Shown here: positions 15,469-24,489 of the stretch, one piece after another
Position numbering within the stretch: position 1 is the first letter of the stretch
Layout: the number at the start of each line of letters is the position of its first letter
NCBI RefSeq assembly: GCF_002210295.1
Contig: NZ_MWQH01000001.1
Coordinates: 620,001 to 684,000, forward strand
DNA length: 64,000 bases
Source of the DNA: Fibrobacter sp. UWB5
GTDB lineage: Bacteria; Fibrobacterota; Fibrobacteria; Fibrobacterales; Fibrobacteraceae
Direction: 5' to 3'
Notes under the pieces: model-generated
Databases searched by the model: none
Told to the model about the DNA's origin: nothing
What the model saw: only the letters and a program-made list of their open reading frames with translations
Translations under genes and position numbers: made by a program

Positions 15469-15600
15469 GCGTTAGGTCTCCAGCCACTCGCGACTATGCC
15501 GCTTAGTGGCTATGGTTCCCTTTAGGGGAGATCGAAGCCCGTAGGGCCGGGAGGGCCGCTGGTGTCCCGCGCTCGGCCCTCTAGGCGGGTGAAAAGGGAA
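15469..15600. repeat. GCGTT structured repeat, copy 2 (3' end lost)
   Basis: GCGTTAGGTCTCCAGCCACT opens the copy. An AGCCACTCGCGACTATGCCG / CTTAGTGGCT hairpin is inserted near the start. Then come ATCGAAGCCCGTAGGGCCGG and TCCCGCGCTCGG as in copy 1. The right-hand half with AACGC is missing. Confidence 0.7.
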
Positions 15601-15637
15601 TGTGCAGCTGGAAGCGCTCGTTTTTTTTTACAAACCT

Positions 15638-15655
15638 TGCAATCAATAGATTGCA
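15638..15655. promoter_or_regulatory. Inverted repeat upstream of the small antitoxin-like gene
   Basis: TGCAATC and GATTGCA, separated by AATA, about 58 bases before the ATG at 15714. Possible operator; no direct proof. Confidence 0.35.
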
Positions 15656-15713
15656 CAATTTTCGATTTTAGTGTCTAGATTTGTTTTTTGAAAAATGTAT
15701 ATTGGGGGCAATT

Positions 15714-15908
15714 ATGGCTTTACCTATTAGCAACATACCGATCTTGACGGGCGCGGCTGCGGAGTCCTTCGTGGAAAATGCGGAGATTGCCGAGCAGAAC
15801 CGTGGCTCTATCGACTTTTCCCGGCAGATTGCCGAGTGGAAAGGTTTTGAAACGCGCAATGCGGAACGTATCGCTAAGCTGAGGGCCGAAGGCAAATGGC
15901 CTTTCTAA
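15714..15908 (+). CDS. Small antitoxin-like protein paired with a GNAT remnant
   Basis: 64 residues: MALPISNIPILTGAAAESFV then ENAEIAEQNRGSIDFSRQIA. The pattern (hydrophobic start, I-P-x-L-x-G-x-A-A-x-x-F, then RGSIDFS) is one I associate with small proteins encoded just before GNAT-type toxins; this is recall, not a search. ATG 15714 is preferred over the upstream TTG because the similar protein at 16117 starts at the same point (MALEIRPIPTLKG). Directly downstream lies a broken GNAT frame. If correct, this is the surviving antitoxin of a decayed acetyltransferase toxin-antitoxin pair. Confidence 0.6.
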   Translation: MALPISNIPILTGAAAESFVENAEIAEQNRGSIDFSRQIAEWKGFETRNAERIAKLRAEGKWPF

Positions 15909-15912
15909 CTTA

Positions 15913-16101
15913 GGCAGGCAACTTCCGTGGGAAAAGCGCGACCTGATTTATCCTGCCGTACTTATTGGTCGTCTTGGGGTGAACAATTCCTTCAAGAACA
16001 GGCGTGTCGGCAGCGTTGCATACGCGTATGATGTATTTCGACCTGATGCTGCTTTCGAATTAGGATGGGGTGCCTCGGGTGTTGACTCCTGTGGTTTGTA
16101 A
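15913..16101 (+). pseudogene. Remnant of a GNAT acetyltransferase toxin
   Basis: No start codon is available, but the frame ending at 16101 reads LPWEKRDLIYPAVLIGRLGV then NNSFKNRRVGS. This is the acetyl-CoA-binding core of GNAT proteins: the beta strand P-A-V-L-I-G-R-L-G-V followed by a degraded R/Q-x-x-G-x-G loop (NRRVGS). After about 60 codons the sequence loses resemblance (GWGASGVDSCGL). Intact GNAT toxins are about 160-175 residues, so both ends are missing. It follows the antitoxin-like gene within a few bases, as expected for a pair. Confidence 0.6.
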
Positions 16102-16110
16102 TTCTATATT
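16082..16110 (+). promoter_or_regulatory. Promoter with leaderless spacing
   Basis: TTGACT, 17 bases, TATATT, then six bases to the ATG at 16117. It overlaps the end of the GNAT remnant. Confidence 0.6.
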
Positions 16111-16116
16111 TAGGCT

Positions 16117-16275
16117 ATGGCACTTGAAATCAGACCTATACCGACCTTGAAGGGGCAAGAAGCCCTTGCGTTCGCCCTGGCGGCCGAACGCGCTACAAAG
16201 GTGCGCGGAAAGCAGGACTTTCCCGAGCGAATTCGGAAGGCTGATTTGATTTTGAAAGAGGCCGGATTCATTTGA
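16117..16275 (+). CDS. Second small antitoxin-like protein
   Basis: 52 residues: MALEIRPIPTLKGQEALAFA, then LAAERATKVRGKQDFPERIR and KADLILKEAGFI. It resembles the protein at 15714 in its first 20 residues (I-P-x-L-x-G-x-x-A), so both belong to the same group of small antitoxin-like proteins. It has its own promoter with leaderless spacing and no ribosome site. No intact toxin follows; the next frame (16308) encodes an unrelated small protein. It may be a solitary antitoxin left after toxin loss, or a protective decoy. The reading frame is complete. Confidence 0.55.
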   Translation: MALEIRPIPTLKGQEALAFALAAERATKVRGKQDFPERIRKADLILKEAGFI

Positions 16276-16307
16276 TTTGAATTTCGATTTGGTAGCGGAG
16301 GACTGTC

Positions 16308-16490
16308 ATGCGGATTATTTCATCGGAATTTAGGCAAATGCTGAAAAAGAGCGACGTGTTCGCCCTGTTTTCGCGTTCTCGCAAGCCCGACCATTCCAAG
16401 CTGGACAAAGAAGTCGAGCAGTTCGAGAAGTGGATTGCCGATGAGCACGCAATAGACCGACGTTTGCTGCTAGAGGCATCTGGCAAATAG
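16308..16490 (+). CDS. Small hypothetical protein
   Basis: 60 residues, not recognised: MRIISSEFRQMLKKSDVFAL, FSRSRKPDHSKLDKEVEQFE and KWIADEHAIDRRLLLEASGK. It is mostly charged and helical. GGAGG lies ahead of the ATG at a suitable distance, so it is probably translated. After its TAG stop the same frame stays open for 16 codons (LLIKPKYDEGRIFVYQVI) up to a second TAG directly at a terminator hairpin, so a longer ancestral protein with a nonsense change is possible. It follows the antitoxin-like gene at 16117 by 32 bases and may be its partner. Confidence 0.5.
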   Translation: MRIISSEFRQMLKKSDVFALFSRSRKPDHSKLDKEVEQFEKWIADEHAIDRRLLLEASGK

Positions 16491-16545
16491 CTTCTTATTA
16501 AGCCCAAATACGACGAAGGCCGCATCTTCGTGTATCAAGTTATCT

Positions 16546-16564
16546 AGGGCCGAAAGCCCTTTTC
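16546..16564 (+). terminator. Short intrinsic terminator
   Basis: AGGGC/GCCCT stem with a CGAAA loop, followed by TTT. It closes the small module starting at 16117. Confidence 0.55.
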
Positions 16565-16767
16565 TATGGCGAGGAAATTCTCCCTACCCACCCAACCCAA
16601 CGCTTATCGTGGGCACGGGATTTCGCTTGCCTACCCGCCCCTTTGCGGGGAATATGGCGTGGGGAGGGGTTGCAGTCAGAATGTCTTCTCGGGCTTGCCA
16701 ATAGCCACTTGCAGCTTTGCTGCTTAGTGGATATGGTCCTCGGAACGGGGAAGCCGGGATCTCCTTT
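16560..16767. repeat. Composite repeat, copy 3
   Basis: Begins CTTTTCTATGGCGAGGAAAT like the lead-in of copy 2 (13220). It runs through CTACCCACCCAACCC, a variable middle, then TGTCTTCTCGGGCTTGCC, the AGCCACTTGCAGCTTTGCTG hairpin, ATATGGTCCTCGGAACGGGG and GGGATCTCCTTT. It lacks the internal palindromic segment of about 115 bases present in copy 2. Confidence 0.7.
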
Positions 16768-16834
16768 GATGAGGGCGAATGAAGCGCTTGTTAATTCGGA
16801 AAATTCGAAATTACAAAAAAAAATCAGGGGATTT

Positions 16835-16869
16835 GACAAAAAAGTGGTCGTTCGGATAAACCGAACAAC
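16835..16869. repeat. Repeat box with GTTCGG/CCGAAC hairpin, copy 2
   Basis: Partner of 13155-13189. GTTCGG and CCGAAC form a perfect hairpin. As in copy 1 it lies shortly after a composite repeat. Confidence 0.6.
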
Positions 16870-16877
16870 CTGTTGCT

Positions 16878-17039
16878 TTGCTAGTGCTGCTTGCTGTACA
16901 TTGCTTGATTATCGGTGATTTCTGGAGTGGGGCGCTTTATGTGGCGTTCTTTATATCCCTTTTCGCTATGGTGCATAATTATTTCCGATTTAGGGAGTAC
17001 TATATTGCGCAGATATATGCTTCGTTAACTGCAGTCTGA
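16878..17039 (+). CDS. Possible small membrane protein or fragment
   Basis: An open frame from TTG 16878 (or GTG 16884) reads LLVLLAVHCLIIGDFWSGAL, YVAFFISLFAMVHNYFRFRE and YYIAQIYASLTAV. That would be two hydrophobic helices joined by a short loop, with a charged turn (RFRE). There is no ATG start and no ribosome site, and the frame begins just after a repeat box, so this could be the 3' end of a gene whose start was lost. No homologue is recognised. Confidence 0.25.
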   Translation: MLVLLAVHCLIIGDFWSGALYVAFFISLFAMVHNYFRFREYYIAQIYASLTAV

Positions 17040-17056
17040 TTTGCAAGAGTGCTTCC

Positions 17057-17188
17057 GCGTTAGGGATCGAAGCCCGAAGGGCCGGGAGGGCCGCTGGTGT
17101 CCCGCGCTCGGCACTCTAGGCGGAAAAATTGCGGCGTGAGGCCGCAATTTTATGCCGCGAGAGCCCGCCCCTGCGTAGCAGGGAACGC
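17057..17188. repeat. GCGTT...AACGC structured repeat, copy 3 (full length)
   Basis: GCGTTAGGGATCGAAGCCCG through GGCCGGGAGGGCCGCTGGTG and TCCCGCGCTCGGCACTCTAG, then a compact ATTGCGGC/GCCGCAAT hairpin, ending GTAGCAGGGAACGC. It is nearly identical to copy 1 apart from the hairpin insertion there. Same orientation. Confidence 0.75.
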
Positions 17189-17206
17189 CCGTGAGTGGGT
17201 GACTTG

Positions 17207-17884
17207 TTAATTCCACTCCTTCTTTTTTAGGGTTTTCAAATAGTTCTGCTTCAAATCTTTCCTGTTGCCGAAGAATGCCATTTCTGACTTTGAGAAAAGG
17301 TTGCTTTCAAGTTTCAGGTTTATAAGTTCCATCGTGCAAATAAAGTCTGCGACTTGGAATAATCTGTAATCGGATGGCATCACTTTTCGAAAAATCGGAT
17401 TGGGCAACAGAGCGTTAAATACGGACGATAAAAGCTTGCTTACTTCAACTTGTCCGTTGTCGTAGTAAATTTTGACATCGTCAAAAGTGAGAAATTCATC
17501 ATAATGACTTCTTAAAAATGAAGAAATTTGCTTTGAAAGTTTGCCTGTTGCTTCTACAGAATCTTTGATGTGCTTTTTTTCGATAGAGAAGCATTTATAT
17601 TGAATCCCTGCAGAACGAATAAACGCCATCATTTTGTTGAAAATACGTCTCCGTTCAACGATACTCAAGTCTTTGTAAATTTCTTCCTTGCGGATAATTG
17701 GGCCGGTATGGATGCAAAGATTATCTAGTCCGAGATATGACAATTCCGTGTCAAGACGGTGGACGTTTTCCTGAATGTCGATATCCTGCTTATGGAACAC
17801 CATTGTTATTATGTAGTACGGAGAATGTGGGCTGTATTCGCCAAAGTCCCCCGATTCATCGATGAAAACGCTTAGTTCCTTCAA
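17207..17884 (-). CDS. DUF3800 domain protein
   Basis: 225-residue DUF3800 protein. The start ELSVFIDESGDFGEYSPHSP contains the family's IDESGD motif, with acidic residues suggestive of an RNase H-like nuclease fold. PYYIITMVF, NLCIHTGPIIRKEEIY and, near the end, VKIYYDNGQ and the LFQVADFICTMELINLK block (an Asp in a QxADF motif) also fit. TTG 17884 is taken as the start because GGAGAG precedes it by four to five bases; no ATG is nearby, and the longer upstream frame crosses a terminator and the promoter. Upstream on the same strand are a promoter, a tetraloop hairpin and an intrinsic terminator. DUF3800 genes recur in defence or mobile settings; the function is unproven. Confidence 0.8.
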   Translation of the reverse strand: MKELSVFIDESGDFGEYSPHSPYYIITMVFHKQDIDIQENVHRLDTELSYLGLDNLCIHTGPIIRKEEIYKDLSIVERRRIFNKMMAFIRSAGIQYKCFSIEKKHIKDSVEATGKLSKQISSFLRSHYDEFLTFDDVKIYYDNGQVEVSKLLSSVFNALLPNPIFRKVMPSDYRLFQVADFICTMELINLKLESNLFSKSEMAFFGNRKDLKQNYLKTLKKKEWN

Positions 17885-17896
17885 GATTCTCTCCAC

Positions 17897-17954
17897 AAAA
17901 AAAGCGAGGAACTTCCTCGCCAGAGATGGACCTGGGTCTTTCGACCAGCCCAAT
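17897..17954 (-). ncRNA. Structured leader RNA with terminator upstream of the DUF3800 gene
   Basis: About 58 nt between the predicted start of transcription and the gene. First hairpin: CTGGTC and GACCCAG (one bulged C) with a GAAA tetraloop (17932-17948, minus strand). Second: GCGAGGA/TCCTCGC with AGT loop, followed by seven T (17897-17920), an intrinsic terminator only about 13 bases before the start codon. Conserved structured RNAs upstream of DUF3800 genes (DUF3800 RNA motifs from comparative genomics) are known to me; whether this one belongs to a described class needs a covariance search. Confidence 0.6.
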
Positions 17955-17957
17955 AAG

Positions 17958-17986
17958 AATATACTTAATTATAAGCCAAATGTCAA
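17958..17986 (-). promoter_or_regulatory. Promoter of the DUF3800 leader
   Basis: On the minus strand TTGACA, 17 bases, TATATT. This is the best consensus match in the island. A second TATAAT lies between the boxes but at the wrong spacing. Confidence 0.7.
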
Positions 17987-18021
17987 TAGGTTGAACGAAT
18001 AAAGATGATCATTTTACGTCC

Positions 18022-18060
18022 GCGTTAGGCCTCCAGCCACTTGGCAGATCGAGAGGGGTT
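18022..18060. repeat. GCGTT structured repeat, truncated copy 4
   Basis: GCGTTAGGCCTCCAGCCACT, the same opening as copy 2, breaking off after about 38 bases at the 3' end of the GH3 gene. It marks the far border of the island. Confidence 0.6.
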
Positions 18061-18061
18061 T

Positions 18062-20089
18062 CTAGTACGTCAGCCCGTAGCCGTACGGGTATAATCCCTT
18101 TTTGCCGTCACCGACGTTGATCGGAATTTGCTTGGCGTCTTTGGGCCAGGTGTGGGGGAGCTTGCCGGTGGGCTTTACCTTGCCGTAGAGAACGTCTGCG
18201 ACACCTGCGCCTTCGCTGCCGGGGAGCCATGCCACGACAAAGGCGTCGGCGGTCTTGATGAACGAGGTGATGGGGAGCGGGCGGCCGGTGATGAGCACGA
18301 CGGCGACTTTGTGGCCGGCTTTTTGCCAGGCCTTGATCTGCGTAATATATTCGTCGGTGCTGTTGAAAGACATGTCGGTGCGGTCTTCTTTGAAGATGAT
18401 TTTGTTGTTGAAGTCATCGCCGCGGTAGTCGCCGAACCATTCGGCGTAGGGGACTTCGCCGACAACGTACACGATGGTGCCTGCTTCTTCGGCGGTTTCA
18501 ACGCGTGAGCCTTTTGCGACTTCGTCGAATCCGGCTTGAATCGAGGTGGCTCCGGGGACTTCGTCGAGGGTGCCTTGCCAGCCGAGCGTCCAGGCGCCGC
18601 ATTGCAGGCCGGTATTGTTGGCGTGGCTGCCGGTTACAAAAACTTTGCTGTTGGTATCCAGCGGAAGAACCTTGTTGTTCTTGAGGATGACGAGGCTTTT
18701 TTGAACGGCTTCGCGGGCGAGTTGACGGTGTTCTTTGCTACCGATGTTCTTGGTAACGCCGACGTAAGCGGCAGGGCCCTTGGGGTTGTCGATTCGGCCA
18801 GCGCGGATTTTGGCGCGCAATATTCTGCGGCAGGCGTCTTTGATGCGGTCTTCGCTAATGTTCCCTTCGGCAAGGAGTACCTTCATGGTCTTGACAAAGT
18901 TGTGTACCGATTGCGGAACCATGGCCATGTCGAGGCCTGCGTTAATGGAAGCGCGAATGGCGTCTTTCGAAGACATGTCGGTGACTTCGCCGGCGAAGTA
19001 GTTGCCTGCAGCGCCTGGCGTCGTGGAATGTTCGATGCCTTCCCAGTCAGCAATCACGTAGCCGTCAAAGGCGAGTTCCGTCTTGAGAACGCCTGTGAGC
19101 AGGGTAGAATCGATGTGCTGGTGGATTTCGTTCACTTGGTTAAAGCTTGCCATGACGCTCAAAGCGCCTTGTTCGATGGCGGCTTCGTAGGGCGGCAGGT
19201 ATTTTTTGTAGAGGTCCTTTTTAGAGATGATGGCGTTGCCGCGGTCGTAGCCTTTTTTGGTGGCGCCATCGCCGATAAAGTGCTTGATGGTGGTAATCAC
19301 GCGCCATTCGGCATCGTTATGGTCGCCTTGTTGCCCGCGCACGAATGCGGCCCCCAGGCTCACGGCGAGTTCGGGGTCTTCGCCAAAGCCTTCGTAGACG
19401 CGGCCCCAGCGTTCATCTTGCGGTACAGTGATGGCGGGTGCGAAATTCAAGTCAATGTGGGCGGCCCACATTTCTTCGGCGACGGCTTGCCCGATTCTGC
19501 GTACAAGCGCTGAGTCGCGGGTGGCGCCGAGACCAATGTTGTGCGGGAATATGGTTGCCCCTTTTACGTCGGCGACGCCGTGCACGTTGTCTTTGCCGTA
19601 GGTGGCAGGGATTTTTTGACTCCAGGCGCTCTTGTAGAAATCGGCGGTGTAGGCACCGCCGCCTTCGAGGGCGGAACCGCAAACGCCTTCGCCACAGTTG
19701 AGCTTGGGAACTTTCGCTTGCGTCATCTGGGCGATCATGTCGTCAATGGTCATGCCCGCCATGATTTCGTCGAGTCTATTTTCGATGGGGTCGCGCTTTA
19801 AGGTAATGTTGTCGTATTTCTTTTGACCAGGGGCAACGCTGAGCGTTTCGGGGAGGAACCCCGCCTTGCGCACAATGATGCTTTGGTCTTTCTTGGCGTT
19901 GCCGAGCTTGAAGGCTCCCTTGTCGTTCGTGAGCGTTCGGGCGTTTGCGAGCAAGTTCGGGAGAGTCCTGACGGTGACGGCGGCGTCCTTGACGGGTGCC
20001 CCCGATTCGTCGACGACGTTGCCCGTAATGGCTGCCTGCGAAAAACCGTAGGCGGCAACGGCGAAAAGAGCGATTTTAGAAAAATTCAT
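18062..20089 (-). CDS. Secreted GH3 beta-glucosidase with N-terminal regulatory-like beta domain
   Basis: 675-residue family 3 glycoside hydrolase, probably a beta-glucosidase acting on cello-oligosaccharides in the periplasm or at the surface. MNFSKIALFAVAAYGFSQA is a signal peptide. Residues 22-100 (ITGNVVDESGAPVKDAAVTV, ending YDNITLKR) form a carboxypeptidase-regulatory-like beta domain. Then the GH3 barrel: DNVHGV, NFAPAITVPQDERWGR, GEDPELA, TIKHFIGDG, and FDGYVIADWEG with the nucleophile Asp. The second domain has SLVILKNNKVLPL, VLITGRPL and LPHTWP, ending YPYGYGLTY. The start is set by the AAGG site and signal peptide; the frame stays open further upstream. There is no C-terminal FnIII domain. 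It is monocistronic. Confidence 0.92.
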   Translation of the reverse strand: MNFSKIALFAVAAYGFSQAAITGNVVDESGAPVKDAAVTVRTLPNLLANARTLTNDKGAFKLGNAKKDQSIIVRKAGFLPETLSVAPGQKKYDNITLKRDPIENRLDEIMAGMTIDDMIAQMTQAKVPKLNCGEGVCGSALEGGGAYTADFYKSAWSQKIPATYGKDNVHGVADVKGATIFPHNIGLGATRDSALVRRIGQAVAEEMWAAHIDLNFAPAITVPQDERWGRVYEGFGEDPELAVSLGAAFVRGQQGDHNDAEWRVITTIKHFIGDGATKKGYDRGNAIISKKDLYKKYLPPYEAAIEQGALSVMASFNQVNEIHQHIDSTLLTGVLKTELAFDGYVIADWEGIEHSTTPGAAGNYFAGEVTDMSSKDAIRASINAGLDMAMVPQSVHNFVKTMKVLLAEGNISEDRIKDACRRILRAKIRAGRIDNPKGPAAYVGVTKNIGSKEHRQLAREAVQKSLVILKNNKVLPLDTNSKVFVTGSHANNTGLQCGAWTLGWQGTLDEVPGATSIQAGFDEVAKGSRVETAEEAGTIVYVVGEVPYAEWFGDYRGDDFNNKIIFKEDRTDMSFNSTDEYITQIKAWQKAGHKVAVVLITGRPLPITSFIKTADAFVVAWLPGSEGAGVADVLYGKVKPTGKLPHTWPKDAKQIPINVGDGKKGLYPYGYGLTY

Positions 20090-20280
20090 AATAATACCTT
20101 CCAAGGTAAATTTACATACAAAAGGCTTTTGCCGGAAAAAGAACTTGCGAATTCTCGTGTACATAAGAAAACGGCCTTATTTCACGAGGAAATAAGACCG
20201 AATCTTGTGCCGGGCTTGTCCGGCGTCTTATAACGCGCTTCGGCGCGTCATGTGCGGAGTGCGAATTACAGCGCGTAAAA

Positions 20281-22754
<2,474 letters not shown>

Positions 22755-24488
22755 ATGAGTGTTTGGAAGTTGCCTGCGCCGGTCATGGGCGCGTTCGGTT
22801 TGATGTTTGCGGTGTCGTCGTATGCGGCGGATTATGTTCCCCCTTCGACGGCGGTTTCGAAGATTAATTCTTATCGCGGCTATTCGGAACTGACGAAGGC
22901 GGCGTCTGGCATGGACATTGACCAGTATACCTACAACATGACCACGTGGCAAATTAGCAACGGCGGTTTTTACAAGGCGATGGCCGACAAGTACAAAAGT
23001 GCTTATTCCGGCGGGCAAAAGTCGGAATGGCGAGCCAAGGACGGCGGCGACTTAGCGACGATTGACAACAATGCAACCATCCAAGAAATTCGTTTATTGG
23101 CTCTCCGGTATAAGGAGACAACGAATTCCAACTACAAGGCGGCTTTCAAGACGAGTTTTAACAAGGCCGTGAATTTTTTGCTGACCATGCAGCGCTCCAA
23201 GGGTGGGCTTCCACAGGTGTGGCCCAAGCGTGGCAATTACAGCGACCAGATTACGCTGAACGATAACGCCATGATCCGCGCGATGGTCACGATGATGGAC
23301 ATTGCAAACAAGACTTCGCCTTTCGATAGCGACATCATTGACGATGCAACCCGCAGCAAAATGCAGGGCGCGATGGACAAGGCGATTGATTACTTGCTCA
23401 AAGCGCAGATTGTAAACAACGGAAATTTGACGGTGTGGTGCGCCCAGCATGACACGAACAGCCTCGCTCCGGTGGGAGCCCGCGCTTACGAACTCCCGAG
23501 CAAGTCCGGTAACGAATCAATGGGCGTGGTGTGGTTCCTAATGAATTGGCCGGAACAGACCGAAGCAATTCAGAAGGCGGTCAAAGGGGCCATTGCCTGG
23601 TACAAGAAAAACAAGCTGAAAGACAAAGCCTTTAGCAAGACTGCCGGTGTAGTCGACAAGGCGGGCTCTTCGTTGTGGTTCCGCTTTTACGAGGTGAATA
23701 GCGACGACTACTTTTTCTGCGACCGCGACGGGGCCAGCACCAAGACGCAGGATTTTATGAAGATCAGCGAGGAACGCCGCACGGGTTACCAGTGGGCAGG
23801 CGACTACGGCAGTGCAATCCTTTCGACGGAAGCCGCTTATTTAGAAGCGCTTGAAAAGATGTCTGGCACCTACGTTCCGCCTCCGCCGCCGGCAGTACTT
23901 TGCGGGAGCGATACCTGCAAGACATTCATCGATGGCGTGAACTTTGTAGACATCAAGGGCGCTAAAGAAGCGACCAACACGGGCTTTGTGGGCGAGGGCT
24001 ACGCCAATGTAGACAACGAAACGGGTAGCTACGTAACTTACGGCGTGACCGCCGCGAAAAAGGGCGAATACGATTTGACAATCCGCTTTGCAAACGGTGG
24101 CTCGGGCGCTCGCGGCTACGACATCTACGTGGGCGATGTGCTATTAGTTCAAGGGGTGAGCATGGGCTCTACTGGTGGCTGGACCACTTGGGAGGCACAA
24201 ACCATTAAGGTGCCGCTCGAAAAGGGCTACAGCGAACTCAAGTTTGTGAGCGCCTCGAAAGATGGCATGGCAAACATCGATTACGTGGGCTGGATGAACG
24301 CTGACTTGTACGCCGGCGAAAAGGATATCGGTGGAACGACCGTGATCGGGGGCCGCGCCGTGCAGGCTGTTCCGGCAAATGCTGCCGCCCGCTACTATGT
24401 AGACTTTGGTAGCCGCGACAGCGCCGCCGGCGTGTACCTGAAAAAAGCAAACGGGAAGGTTTTTAAAGTGAATGGAGTAAAGAGGTAG
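22755..24488 (+). CDS. Secreted PL10 pectate lyase with C-terminal carbohydrate-binding module
   Basis: 577-residue secreted pectate lyase. The N-terminus (WKLPAPVMGAFGLMFAVSSY then AADY) is a signal peptide. Residues to about 375 form the alpha/alpha barrel of PL10: NGGFYKAMADKY, DLATIDNNATIQEIRLLALR, AVNFLLTMQRSKGGLPQVWP, TLNDNAMIRAM, QHDTNSLAPVGARAYELPS and GYQWAGDYGSAIL. After a PPPPP linker, residues from about 390 form a CBM6/CBM35-like beta-sandwich (GFVGEGYANVDNETGSYVTY, YDLTIRFANGG, WTTWEAQTIKVPL). A tail (YYVDFGSRDSAAGVYLKKAN) ends basic. ATG 22755 follows GAGGA. The CE8 gene starts one base after the stop, so they act together on methylated pectin. Confidence 0.9.
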   Translation: MSVWKLPAPVMGAFGLMFAVSSYAADYVPPSTAVSKINSYRGYSELTKAASGMDIDQYTYNMTTWQISNGGFYKAMADKYKSAYSGGQKSEWRAKDGGDLATIDNNATIQEIRLLALRYKETTNSNYKAAFKTSFNKAVNFLLTMQRSKGGLPQVWPKRGNYSDQITLNDNAMIRAMVTMMDIANKTSPFDSDIIDDATRSKMQGAMDKAIDYLLKAQIVNNGNLTVWCAQHDTNSLAPVGARAYELPSKSGNESMGVVWFLMNWPEQTEAIQKAVKGAIAWYKKNKLKDKAFSKTAGVVDKAGSSLWFRFYEVNSDDYFFCDRDGASTKTQDFMKISEERRTGYQWAGDYGSAILSTEAAYLEALEKMSGTYVPPPPPAVLCGSDTCKTFIDGVNFVDIKGAKEATNTGFVGEGYANVDNETGSYVTYGVTAAKKGEYDLTIRFANGGSGARGYDIYVGDVLLVQGVSMGSTGGWTTWEAQTIKVPLEKGYSELKFVSASKDGMANIDYVGWMNADLYAGEKDIGGTTVIGGRAVQAVPANAAARYYVDFGSRDSAAGVYLKKANGKVFKVNGVKR

Positions 24489-24489
24489 T

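Noticed and set aside
14579-18060. Integron-like gene cassettes with attC sites
   Set aside because: The repeat openings GTTAGGT and GTTAGGC fit the GTTRRRY core, but the other end is AACGCC, the wrong polarity for an attC pair. The full-length copies begin GTTAGGG, which does not match, and no integrase gene is seen.
12890-18060. CRISPR array
   Set aside because: Repeats are few, long, GC-rich and irregularly spaced with genes between them; there are no regular spacers and no cas genes.
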